DNA of 64,000 bases, taken from NCBI GenBank assembly GCA_016788205.1, contig JAEUTA010000014.1:112994-176993 (forward strand), written 5' to 3'. Each line of letters opens with the position of its first letter. Within the stretch, counting starts at the first letter, position 1. A model generated the notes under the pieces. The model made no database searches. It was not told the DNA's origin and saw only the letters and a list, made by a program, of their open reading frames with translations. The DNA is from Flavobacteriales bacterium. GTDB taxonomy: Bacteria; Bacteroidota; Bacteroidia; Flavobacteriales_F; PHOS-HE28. Below are positions 40,169 through 48,970 of the stretch, in pieces. The position numbers were made by a program, and so were the translations under genes.

Positions 40169-41686
40169 CTACAGCATGGGCACTCCTTCGCTGGCCGCCA
40201 GTTCCACGATGTAGGCCATCGCACGGTCCACTTGCTTGCGGATCGTGGGGTCGTTCACGTCGAACATCTTATCGGCTTCCTTCTTCAGCATGAACTTGAT
40301 CAGGTCCACCGTCACTGGAAGGTTGGTGGCCGTGATGTTGCCATGCTTGCTGTGGTTCCATTGCCACAGCAGGCGCACCGCCAGGAGCAGGGACGACCGG
40401 TCGTGTACGCGGCCACCCTGTATCACCCAGCCCTTGCCCTGTTCGCGCTGCATCAAACTGCGCAGCGCCGTGCGAAGTATGCTCTTCAAGCTCTCCACGG
40501 AGATGGCCCCTTCAGGCCGCTGGATCAGCTGTACCGGTGTGATCTCATCATTCCGCAAATAGCCCATCTGGTGGGAGCGTGGCATGCTCTTATTGAACTC
40601 CACCATGGATGCGTTCACCATGTCCTCGTGCACCACCAGGGTACCATCATGCCCGTCAACGGCTTCCCGTTCCTTGTCCGCCAGCATTTCCAGGTACTCG
40701 GCCTTGGTCTTGCTCAGGTCCAGTGATGGCAGCACGAACGATGGTGCGCCCATGGCATGGCAGCCACGTCGGTGGCAGATACCGATCATGTTCAGGCTCA
40801 GGGCGCGCAGGAAGGGCGCGTTCAAACCGATGGTCTCACGGTCGGGCAGTACGGCCACCTCCGGTCCGTGGAACAACGCGATGTGATCGGCCGCATAGCC
40901 CTGCGGGTCCAGCGAAAGGCCGGCGCTATGGTGCTGTAGTTCGAAGAGGATCTCTTCGGCCTCCAAGGCACCGGGGATACTGTCGATCATCACCGTGCAG
41001 CGCACGGCACCGCGGTCCAGTTCCAAATGCTCTTCGACCTGCTCGATCAAGCGGGCCCATAGGCGGGCTTCCAAATGCCCTTGCACATCGCGGAGATAAA
41101 GGCAGATGCCACCTTGCCGCTCGACCAGGATGCGGCCATGGCCCAGGAGTGCCGTGGCCAGATCGAACAAGCCGGCCGGCACCGGGTCCCCGTTCACTTG
41201 CACGGAGGCTTCATAGATGAACAAAGGCCGGGGAGCCATCATCAAGCGGGTGCTCGTGGACGGGTTCACGCGTACACGACCTTCGCGATCGTCCAGGAAA
41301 GCGAGGTTCAGGTGCGCTGCGCCATGAAGGCTCTTGTGCGCACGAAGGATGCTCCACGTGTCCTGCGGCGTGAAGTTCCACAGATCGGCGATGTAGCTCT
41401 TCGCACCGGCATTGAGCCCGTTGATCAGCTCCGAACGGTTCGCGCCGCCGATCAGCTCCACGCGGCGTTCCAGCATCGTCTCGGGCAACGGATCCACGCG
41501 CCAGTCGCCGCGCCGTATGCTGGCGGTCTCCAGAAGCAGGTTCACATCGCCCGCACCAAGGGCCGAACGCCGCAGCACGCGCTGCGATAGAAGGTCGCGA
41601 TGCCGGGCCGCGAAGCTCCGCACCAATTCACCGATGAATGCTTGTACGGCAGGGGTCACCAGCCGGTCCTTGACCAGATCCTTCAC
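40169..41686 (-). CDS. Malate synthase A-like protein with divergent active-site motifs
   Basis: The 505-residue product aligns in layout with malate synthase A (about 530 residues), which condenses glyoxylate and acetyl-CoA in the glyoxylate shunt. Similar phrases are GHLEARLWARLIEQVEEHLE (203-222), CTVMIDSIPGALEAEEILFE (230-249; TVLIET in the usual enzyme), HRRGCHAMGAPSF (305-317; HKRGAHAMGGMAA) and DGHDGTLVVHEDMV (344-357; GHDGTWVAHPGLV). Differences: the RPRGW motif reads APRPL (151-155), the Mg-ligand Glu in IET is Asp (D235), and the CGRWDYIF segment is changed to ADHIALF with D267 kept. No isocitrate lyase gene is in the window. It could be active, altered in substrate, or decayed. Confidence 0.7.
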   Translation of the reverse strand: MKDLVKDRLVTPAVQAFIGELVRSFAARHRDLLSQRVLRRSALGAGDVNLLLETASIRRGDWRVDPLPETMLERRVELIGGANRSELINGLNAGAKSYIADLWNFTPQDTWSILRAHKSLHGAAHLNLAFLDDREGRVRVNPSTSTRLMMAPRPLFIYEASVQVNGDPVPAGLFDLATALLGHGRILVERQGGICLYLRDVQGHLEARLWARLIEQVEEHLELDRGAVRCTVMIDSIPGALEAEEILFELQHHSAGLSLDPQGYAADHIALFHGPEVAVLPDRETIGLNAPFLRALSLNMIGICHRRGCHAMGAPSFVLPSLDLSKTKAEYLEMLADKEREAVDGHDGTLVVHEDMVNASMVEFNKSMPRSHQMGYLRNDEITPVQLIQRPEGAISVESLKSILRTALRSLMQREQGKGWVIQGGRVHDRSSLLLAVRLLWQWNHSKHGNITATNLPVTVDLIKFMLKKEADKMFDVNDPTIRKQVDRAMAYIVELAASEGVPML

Positions 41687-41764
41687 GCTCGTTCAGATGC
41701 GGCGCGATATTACGTAGACGCTTGGTCCTTTGTTTCGACGGAACGCATGCTCTTACCGACGAAT

Positions 41765-42865
41765 TCAACCCGCTAACTCCACCTGCTCGTGGTTCGCTAC
41801 CAAGTTGTCCAGACGGGGATGCATCACCGCGAAGAAGAGCGGAGGCACCAAACTCAGCAACATGGTGCCGGGATACCCGGTAGGCAGCTGTGGTGCTTCG
41901 GCCACGCTGTTCAGTGCCTGGAACTTTTTGCTCGCCTTCCAATGGTGGTCGCTGTGCCGCGTGAGTTCGAACAGCATGATGCGGCCCAAGAGGTGATCGC
42001 TGTTCCAGGAATGAACGTGGTGTACCCGGCCATAGCTGCCACCGGCCGTGCGCTTGCGCCGGAGGCCATAGTGCTCGATGTAGTTCACCGTTTCCAAGAG
42101 CAGGACACCCAGCAGCGCCGCGCCCAGGAACGCGGCCAACGCATTCGGACCGAAGACGGTGCCGATCACCAGCAACAAGGCGCCTTGCCAGAACAGTGCT
42201 TGCACCATCTCGTTCCTTACACCCACCGGTACGTGGCCCGCTTTGCGCAGGCGGTCCGCTTCGATATGCCACGCCGAACGCCAGCTGAATACGATACTGC
42301 GCAGCCAGAACGCGTACACGGTTTCGCCGTATCGCGCGCTCGCAGGGTCGTCCGGTGTGGCCACGCGGCGGTGGTGCCCTCTGTTGTGCTCGATGATGAA
42401 GTGCATGTACAGGCTGGTGAGCAAAAGCGCTCGCGCCAGATCCCGTTCCCAGCGGTGGGTCCGATGCCCCAGTTCGTGCGCCACGTTGATACCGTACACG
42501 CCGCATAGAACGCCCATCGCCGCCACGCAGCCCAGCAGTTCCCCAGGCGCCAGCCCACCGGCGCGCACCCGGTCCAGGAACAGGTACAGCAGCCCGTATT
42601 GCACGGGCACGATGGCGTAGAGCAGCATGTCGAAGAACGGGTCGGCGAGCACCGCTCGCTCGGCTTCTTCGCTCAGTACGTTGGGCCGGCCACGCACCAC
42701 CAGTTCCAACAGGGGTACCAGCACGAAACCCACCATCGGTACGGTCCAATACCAGCCATGCCGGTCCGTGAACGTGGCCCACGCGCCCAACGGAAGGGTG
42801 AAGGTGGCCAGGTAACGTAGGGCGCGCCAACGGACGATGGTGTGGTGCTGGGCTGTACGTTCCAT
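41765..42865 (-). CDS. AlkB-type membrane alkane/fatty acyl hydroxylase
   Basis: The 366-residue polytopic membrane enzyme has the eight-histidine di-iron signature of alkane 1-monooxygenase: HELGHR (130-135), HNRGHHR (160-166), NYIEHYG (261-267) and TRHSDHH (302-308). Members hydroxylate terminal carbons of alkanes, or in XylM-like or fatty-acyl relatives other chains, using O2 and electrons from rubredoxin. No rubredoxin or reductase gene lies in the window, so electrons must come from elsewhere. The frame includes seven more residues upstream to 42886, but the ATG at 42865 matches the usual length. It diverges from the M16 gene. Confidence 0.9.
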   Translation of the reverse strand: MERTAQHHTIVRWRALRYLATFTLPLGAWATFTDRHGWYWTVPMVGFVLVPLLELVVRGRPNVLSEEAERAVLADPFFDMLLYAIVPVQYGLLYLFLDRVRAGGLAPGELLGCVAAMGVLCGVYGINVAHELGHRTHRWERDLARALLLTSLYMHFIIEHNRGHHRRVATPDDPASARYGETVYAFWLRSIVFSWRSAWHIEADRLRKAGHVPVGVRNEMVQALFWQGALLLVIGTVFGPNALAAFLGAALLGVLLLETVNYIEHYGLRRKRTAGGSYGRVHHVHSWNSDHLLGRIMLFELTRHSDHHWKASKKFQALNSVAEAPQLPTGYPGTMLLSLVPPLFFAVMHPRLDNLVANHEQVELAG

Positions 42866-42971
42866 GGTTCGGAAATTTAGGGTCACTCGGCCTAAGAGGC
42901 GCTACCCGCTAACTTGCCGCCCCGGTTTCCTGGCTCTTGGCCAATGCCCAAGTCCTGATCCGTTCCCCAGC

Positions 42972-44294
42972 ATGCGCTCCCTGCTGTCCATTCCCCTCGC
43001 CTTCATGCTTGCAGCCCCTCTCACGGCCCAGAAACGTGCCATCGCTTATACCGAGTTCGACCTGCCCAACGGTTTGCACGTGATCCTGCATGAGGACCAT
43101 GGAACGCCCATCGTGGCGGTAAGCGTGATGTACCACGTAGGCAGCAAGAACGAAACACCGGATCGGCGCGGCTTCGCACACTTCTTCGAGCACCTGCTGT
43201 TCGAGGGTTCCAAGAACATCCAGCGCGGCGAGTTCAGCAAGTTGGTGGAAAAGGCGGGTGGGGTGCTCAATGCGAACACCAGTGGCGACCGTACCTATTA
43301 CTACGAGGTGCTGCCAAGCAACCAGTTGGAATTGGGGCTTTGGTTGGAGAGCGAGCGCATGCTGCACGCCAAGGTGGATCAGGTGGGTGTGGACACCCAA
43401 CGCGAAGTGGTGAAGGAGGAACGCCGCCAACGCTACGAGAACCAACCCTACGGCACGGTGACCATGGAGGTGTTCAAGCGCGCCTTCAAACAGCATCCGT
43501 ACCAGTGGCCGACCATCGGGTTCATGGAAGACCTGAACGCCGCCACGGAGGCCGACTACCAAGCCTTCTACAAGAAGTTCTATGTGCCCAACAATGCTGC
43601 ATTGGTGGTGGCCGGTGATATGGATCCCGCACGCACACGTTCTTTGGTGGAGCGGTATTTCGGAGGTATCCCGAAAGGTGCGTCCGTAGAACAGCCCGTG
43701 ACCGTGGAACCGCCTTTGGGGGGAGAGGTGCGCGACACCATATTCGACCGCATCCAACTGCCAGCCGTGGTGATGGGTTACCGTATCCCGGCCAACGGAA
43801 CACCGGATTTCTACGCTGTGGAATTGCTCAATCGCCTGCTAACGGGCGGCAATTCGGCCCGTATGAACGTGGCCATCAAGGATGAGCAACAACTGGCGGT
43901 GTACGTCGGCGCGTTCAATTTCCCCTTCGAGCACCCGGGTATCGCCATGATGTTCGCCGTGGCGAATGCGGGTGTGGATGCCGGTACGTTGGAAAGCGCC
44001 ATGCAGCGCGAGATCGATGCGTTGCAGAACGCCCCCATCAAACCCGAGGAACTGGCCAAGCTGAAGATCCAGCTAGAAACGGAACTGATCGGCGAGAACA
44101 GCCGTGTTGCTGGTATCGCCAGCGGGCTTGCCACGGCGCATGTGCTGCTGGGTAGCACGGAGCTGATCAATACCGAGATCGACCGCTACCTGAAGCTTAC
44201 CGCCGAGGACCTGCAACGCGCAGCGAAGACCTATTTCGTAGCGGAGAACAGGGTGGTATTGTACTACCTGCCTCAACAGACCAACCATCCATGA
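42972..44294 (+). CDS. M16 family peptidase, active-type subunit
   Basis: The 440-residue secreted zinc peptidase (pitrilysin family, M16B) has a signal peptide (MRSLLSIPLAFMLAAPLTA) and the inverted zinc motif HFFEHLLFEGS (HxxEH, about residues 70-74), with a downstream Glu in VVKEERRQRYENQPYG near 145. A C-terminal domain follows (about 230-430). The frame is open upstream to 42837, but the signal peptide begins at 42972; a TAACTTGC element lies about 60 nt upstream. It overlaps the next gene by 4 nt, and that gene's product lacks the zinc motif, the classic active/inactive M16B pair. Confidence 0.93.
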   Translation: MRSLLSIPLAFMLAAPLTAQKRAIAYTEFDLPNGLHVILHEDHGTPIVAVSVMYHVGSKNETPDRRGFAHFFEHLLFEGSKNIQRGEFSKLVEKAGGVLNANTSGDRTYYYEVLPSNQLELGLWLESERMLHAKVDQVGVDTQREVVKEERRQRYENQPYGTVTMEVFKRAFKQHPYQWPTIGFMEDLNAATEADYQAFYKKFYVPNNAALVVAGDMDPARTRSLVERYFGGIPKGASVEQPVTVEPPLGGEVRDTIFDRIQLPAVVMGYRIPANGTPDFYAVELLNRLLTGGNSARMNVAIKDEQQLAVYVGAFNFPFEHPGIAMMFAVANAGVDAGTLESAMQREIDALQNAPIKPEELAKLKIQLETELIGENSRVAGIASGLATAHVLLGSTELINTEIDRYLKLTAEDLQRAAKTYFVAENRVVLYYLPQQTNHP

Positions 44295-46525
44295 ACCGCA
44301 GCGCTCTACCGCTCCCTGTACAGGCTATCGCCGCAGGCCTGCTCGTGAGCCTGCTCGCACCGGCATCCATGAACGCACAGCTCGATCGAAGTCGCCCGCC
44401 TGCCCCGGGACCTGCACCGGTGGTGCAATTGGGTGATCATACCACTACCGAACTGCCCAACGGCATGCGCCTTATCGTGGTGGAAGACCACAAGTTGCCC
44501 TTGGTGAGCGTGCAACTGCGTTTCGATGTTCCTCCCATCGTACAAGGTGATAAGGCCGGTTTCGTGGATCTGGTGGGCGAACTGCTCACCGCAGGAACAC
44601 CTACGCGGACGAAGGTCCGCATCGATGAGGATGTGGATGCGTTGGGTGCGGGTCTGTTCGCCAGCAACGATGGGGTGTATGCCAGCGTGCTGAAGAAGAA
44701 CCTGGGGCCGCTTATGGATATCCTGGAGGACGTGGTGCAGAACCCCTCGTTCCCCGAGGAGGAACTCGTGAAGGCGAAGCTCAGGGCGCGATCCTCGGTG
44801 CAGCAACGGATGGAAGACCCGGAGGCCATTTCCGAAGCGGCTGGCCGGGCGGTCACCTTCGGTCGGGCACATCCCTACGGCGAAGTGGTCACCGAGCGCA
44901 CCATCAGCAACATCACGAGAGCTTCGATCTGGGCGTATCATCGCTATTTCTTCCGGCCCGAGAACGCCTACTTGGTCTTCGTGGGCGACGTCACGGAGAA
45001 AGAGGCAAGGGACCTTGCGAAAGCGCATTTCGCGAAGTGGAAGCCCGATCACTCACTGGTGAGCACCGATGAGCATGGCCGCACCTTGGTGGAGGGCATG
45101 GGCCTGCTGGTCGAACTGGACAGACCCGCCGTTCCACCCACCGAACGAAGGGTCTTCGTCGTGGACCGACCGGACGCAGCGCAATCGGTGATCCGTGTTT
45201 CGTTCCCGCTCAACCTGCAGCCCAAGGACATCCGCAGCATGCAGGCCCAGGTGATGAACACCCTCCTGGGAGGTGGCGTGTTCAATGCCCGCCTGATGCA
45301 GAACCTGCGGGAGAAACGTGGTTTCACCTACGGCTGTTACTCTTCGTTGGAGGTGGATCGCCACAACAGCAGCTTTGTGGTCACCACCAGCGTGCGCACG
45401 GCCGTGACGGACAGTGCCGTGAACGAGATCCTGAACGAGATGGCCCGGATGCGCTACGAGCCGGTAACACCAGAAGAGCTCGAGCTGGCCAAGCAGTACA
45501 TGATGGGGAGTTTCGGCCGCAGCCTCGAGGATCCGCGCACGGTGGCACGCTTCGCACTGAACACCCACCTCAACGAACTGCCCGCTGATCATTACCGGAA
45601 TTATCTCACGCGCTTGGAAGCCGTCACGGCACAACAGGTGATGGATGCGGCGAACGCCTTCCTGCATCCCGATCAGGCGAACATCCTGGTGGTGGGTGAC
45701 CTGGAGCGTATCGAAGATGAACGCGCCCTGCTGAGCAGCCTGTCCGAAGCGGGTATCGTGCAATTGGATGAGAACGGTGCGCCGTGGACCGAAGTGCTCA
45801 CACCGGTGAAGGATCTCACCCCTGAGCGTATCCTGGATGCGTACATCAAGGCGGTAGGTGGGAACGAAAAGCTTGCGGCCCTCCGCCATCTCTTCATCGA
45901 ACGCACGGCGGTGCGCGGGGCGGACACGCTGATGACCAAGGAATGGTACGCGCCCGATCAGCTAAGGACCAGGTTCACGATGAACGGCGCGGTGGAAGAG
46001 GAGGTGATCCACGACGGCAAGCGCGTACTCTTCTCCAATTCGGAAGTGAACGGAGAACTCACCGATGCAGGTTACGATGATGTCCTGCTGCGGACGCCCC
46101 CTGTTCCGGAGGCGCGGTATGGTAAGGTGATGGAGCGCATGATCCTGCTGGGGAGCACGGAACTGGGCGGAAGAACGGTCTACAAGATCATGTTCCAGAC
46201 CATGTCCGGATTGAGTTTCGCCGAGTACTTCGATGCGGAGACTGGCCTTAAGGTGCGGCGCACGGATGACCTGCTCTACAACGGTCGCAACTATCACCAA
46301 GTGATCGGTTACAGCGATTGGAAGCCCATCGGCGGCGTGTTGTTCCCGCACGAGACCCGCGAGCGTGGTGGCCTTTCAGGTCGACTGGTCCGTAAGATCA
46401 GTTCCTCCGAGGCGAACAAGCCGATGCCTTTGACACATTTCGAGGTGCACATACCCGAGCCTCCGCCGTTGTTGATCACCCCCGACATGCTGCCGCCGGA
46501 TAGCTCGGTGCCCGTGGATGAGTGA
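44291..46525 (+). CDS. M16 family partner protein lacking the zinc motif, with extra C-terminal domain
   Basis: The 744-residue secreted protein has a signal peptide (about 1-30) and M16-like N- and C-domains, but where HxxEH is expected it has FVDLVGELLTAG, so the metal-binding histidines are missing. The C-domain motif NLREKRGFTYGCYSSLEVDR (about 337-356), which closes over substrate, is kept. It probably forms a heterodimer with the upstream active subunit, to which it is coupled by a 4-nt overlap. The last about 240 residues (from LTPERILDAYIKAVGGNEKL) form an extra beta-rich domain of the LolA-like kind found in Bacteroidota insulinase proteins. Its ligand may be a lipid or peptide. Confidence 0.9.
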   Translation: MNRSALPLPVQAIAAGLLVSLLAPASMNAQLDRSRPPAPGPAPVVQLGDHTTTELPNGMRLIVVEDHKLPLVSVQLRFDVPPIVQGDKAGFVDLVGELLTAGTPTRTKVRIDEDVDALGAGLFASNDGVYASVLKKNLGPLMDILEDVVQNPSFPEEELVKAKLRARSSVQQRMEDPEAISEAAGRAVTFGRAHPYGEVVTERTISNITRASIWAYHRYFFRPENAYLVFVGDVTEKEARDLAKAHFAKWKPDHSLVSTDEHGRTLVEGMGLLVELDRPAVPPTERRVFVVDRPDAAQSVIRVSFPLNLQPKDIRSMQAQVMNTLLGGGVFNARLMQNLREKRGFTYGCYSSLEVDRHNSSFVVTTSVRTAVTDSAVNEILNEMARMRYEPVTPEELELAKQYMMGSFGRSLEDPRTVARFALNTHLNELPADHYRNYLTRLEAVTAQQVMDAANAFLHPDQANILVVGDLERIEDERALLSSLSEAGIVQLDENGAPWTEVLTPVKDLTPERILDAYIKAVGGNEKLAALRHLFIERTAVRGADTLMTKEWYAPDQLRTRFTMNGAVEEEVIHDGKRVLFSNSEVNGELTDAGYDDVLLRTPPVPEARYGKVMERMILLGSTELGGRTVYKIMFQTMSGLSFAEYFDAETGLKVRRTDDLLYNGRNYHQVIGYSDWKPIGGVLFPHETRERGGLSGRLVRKISSSEANKPMPLTHFEVHIPEPPPLLITPDMLPPDSSVPVDE

Positions 46526-46543
46526 GGGCGGACGTTGGAATGT

Positions 46544-48226
46544 CTATGGATCAGCGCGCACGAGAGGTAAGCTCTTCAGCCCGCTCCTCGCCGTGATGGT
46601 GCCGTGATAAAGCCCCGGTAGTAGTCCTGGAACGTCGATGTTCAACGACCCGTTCATGGCTATCCCATTCGCCTGGAAAACACAGCGCCCCGTGGCATCG
46701 AACAACTCGAAGGCTGTTGCGTCGCTTGGTATGTTGCGCAGGATGATGCGATCCGTGAAGGGGTTGGGGGAGATGGAGAGCTGGTCGAATGTGCTTTGTG
46801 CGGTAAGGCCAACAGGCAAGAGCACGGAAGCCGTTGTGCAGTTCCGGTTGTCCTCCGGATCCCGGTCCACAAGTTCGTTCGGGCTTAGTGCGGTGATGCA
46901 GATGTCCGCTTCATAGACCTGTCCCTGCTGCGACGAACTGGCCCGAATGATCATCTCCATCATTTGCACCGTGGTGCTTTCACCGGAGGCAAGACCAAGG
47001 TCGGTTAGCCGAAGCATGGAGCCATTCGGGTATGTCGGCCATGGGTACCACGTTTCGCCCTTGTGACCGAGAACGACTTCATCTAACACCTCATCCCCGA
47101 CATTCGTGACCGTTACCGTGGTATTCGCCCAAGTGGAACAAAAGGCGTAGCCGGGAGTTGACGATTGCAGGCAGGTGGTCCATATTGAGTCAACTAACAT
47201 CTCGGTTACCGCAACATCGATCGAATGCTGGGTGGTGGCACTGCTCAAACCGTATGTCTTGTAGAGTCCTGAACCATGGTCGAACGTATGTATGGTGCTC
47301 ACCGTGGAGAGTAGGGTATCCAACAGCACCATACCGTTGATCGTTTGACCAGGCAGTAGTTCAGGTTCCAAGAGCAGCTCAATGCTCGTGGGAGTTTGCC
47401 ATCGGAACAGTCGGCCTCCTGCTTGGAAAAGCACTTCTGCCGTGCCTTCCAAAAAGGCTCGCCTGCCATCCGAAGCAATGAACTCAGCGGACGATAGCTT
47501 CACCAACGCCGCGGAGAAAAGATGGATCGAATCCTCGCACAGCAGTAACGAACCACCATTGAACGAACGGATGTCAAGCACCTCGCTGCCAATGTTCGCT
47601 TCTGCCAGGATGTCACCGTTCATTCTTGTTAGCACGAGGTGTTCCCCGGAAGAAAGAACAAGCGTGGAATCGTTCGACCAGAGGGATGGGCCAACTGCGC
47701 CTGGAGGTGAAGCCCATTGATCCACTACATCGCCAAGCGTATCCGTAATGTACACGTCGCTCTCGCCGAGTAAGGCCAGATGTTCCGTCGGCTCCTTCGC
47801 CATGCGATCGGCGAAGACCCAAGCTTCCTCGTCCCAATTGCGTTCCATAAGGATGTCACCTGCACCGTTGAACCTCATCAACTGCGCGCTGCCGATGACA
47901 TCACCCCCGAAGAATCGTCCGAAACACCAGAGACCTCCATCCCGACTCGTATAGATCACCGAACCGTTGTTCGACCCGTTGATCAAAGAGACCTGTTGAG
48001 CGAGTGACAGTTGACCTGCAGGGTCGATGAACCGCACATGACCCCCAAGGCCAGGTACGTCAGGACCATCATAGTGCGACCAAGCCTCGACCGCGAAGCC
48101 TCCACTAACGGGGACGATTCGGGAATAGCTCACATCGTAGCTGTGCTGGTCGGCCATTTCGATGAATTGTCCCCTCATGGCGAACGGGGTGGTGAGAACC
48201 AGCGCGAGAAGAATGTGTGTTCGCAT
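46544..48226 (-). CDS. T9SS type A cargo protein
   Basis: The 560-residue secreted protein has a signal peptide (MRTHILLALVLTTPFAMRGQ) and a mature region of beta-propeller-like repeats around residues 30-330 (repeated DGxW/Gly-rich turns such as GHVRFIDPAGQLSLAQQVSL, ARFFGGDVIGSAQLMRFNGA-like strands). A DUF11/CARDB-like stretch follows (CSTWANTTVTVTNVGDEVLD near 375). The type A sorting domain (LSISPNPFTDRIILRNIPSD, ending LPLVRADP) makes up the last 70. The frame is open upstream to 48259, but the signal peptide starts at 48226. The role is not known. It lies between the M16 pair and miaE. Confidence 0.82.
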   Translation of the reverse strand: MRTHILLALVLTTPFAMRGQFIEMADQHSYDVSYSRIVPVSGGFAVEAWSHYDGPDVPGLGGHVRFIDPAGQLSLAQQVSLINGSNNGSVIYTSRDGGLWCFGRFFGGDVIGSAQLMRFNGAGDILMERNWDEEAWVFADRMAKEPTEHLALLGESDVYITDTLGDVVDQWASPPGAVGPSLWSNDSTLVLSSGEHLVLTRMNGDILAEANIGSEVLDIRSFNGGSLLLCEDSIHLFSAALVKLSSAEFIASDGRRAFLEGTAEVLFQAGGRLFRWQTPTSIELLLEPELLPGQTINGMVLLDTLLSTVSTIHTFDHGSGLYKTYGLSSATTQHSIDVAVTEMLVDSIWTTCLQSSTPGYAFCSTWANTTVTVTNVGDEVLDEVVLGHKGETWYPWPTYPNGSMLRLTDLGLASGESTTVQMMEMIIRASSSQQGQVYEADICITALSPNELVDRDPEDNRNCTTASVLLPVGLTAQSTFDQLSISPNPFTDRIILRNIPSDATAFELFDATGRCVFQANGIAMNGSLNIDVPGLLPGLYHGTITARSGLKSLPLVRADP

Positions 48227-48317
48227 GATCGGATGTTCTTGATGAGGACGCGCATCCACTGCTGAGCCGCTGCCTGAAGGTACGCCTTACCATCTTTGTC
48301 CTCCCACCGGAAGCGCG

Positions 48318-48908
48318 ATGAAACACATGCTCGGCCTGCAACTCCCTACCGACCCCCGCTGGGCCGAACTGGTCCATCGTGATCTGCACGATCTGCTCAC
48401 CGACCATGCCTGGTGTGAAATGAAGGCCGCCAGCAATGTGATGAGCATGATGGTGCGCTATCCGGACCTGACCGAGCTGGTGACGGAACTGACACGTATC
48501 TGCCAGGAGGAAGTGGAGCACTTCGGACAGGTGCACCAGAAGATCGTTGAGCGAGGATGGACGCTCGGCCCCGAACGAAAGGACCATTATGTGAACGAAC
48601 TCCTTCTTTTCGTGCGGAAAGACGGTAGCCGTGAGGAGCGCTTGGTGGACCGGCTGCTCTTCAGCGCCATGATCGAAGCGCGCAGTTGTGAGCGCTTCAA
48701 GATGCTCAGCGAAGAGGCGCCGGATGAGGATCTGCGCGAGTTCTACCGCGCCCTCATGGTCAGCGAAGCGGGGCACTACACCACGTTCATCGGCTTCGCC
48801 CGTACCTATGGCGGCCGCGTTGACGTAGATGCCCGCTGGAAGGAATTCCTGGCTTACGAGGCCGGGGTGGTGGCCCGCTACGGCAAGGCGCCCTCCATAC
48901 ACGGCTGA
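48318..48908 (+). CDS. miaE: tRNA-(ms2io6A)-hydroxylase MiaE
   Basis: The 196-residue product is MiaE, an O2-dependent di-iron enzyme that hydroxylates the isopentenyl group of 2-methylthio-N6-isopentenyladenosine at tRNA position 37. The four-helix bundle carries the metal ligands DHAWCEMKAASNVM, ICQEEVEHFGQVHQ (ExxH), LFSAMIEARSCERF and MVSEAGHYTTFIGF (ExxH). The length is normal. With mtaB (t6A methylthiolation) in the same window, several position-37 modifications are represented, but miaA and miaB are not here. The gene is divergent from a T9SS gene across about 90 nt. Confidence 0.95.
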   Translation: MKHMLGLQLPTDPRWAELVHRDLHDLLTDHAWCEMKAASNVMSMMVRYPDLTELVTELTRICQEEVEHFGQVHQKIVERGWTLGPERKDHYVNELLLFVRKDGSREERLVDRLLFSAMIEARSCERFKMLSEEAPDEDLREFYRALMVSEAGHYTTFIGFARTYGGRVDVDARWKEFLAYEAGVVARYGKAPSIHG

Positions 48909-48970
48909 ACGCCGAAGAATGTCGGCCGCGTCGGGGATTTGCGGATCTTCGGGGCCTTACTTCATTCCCC

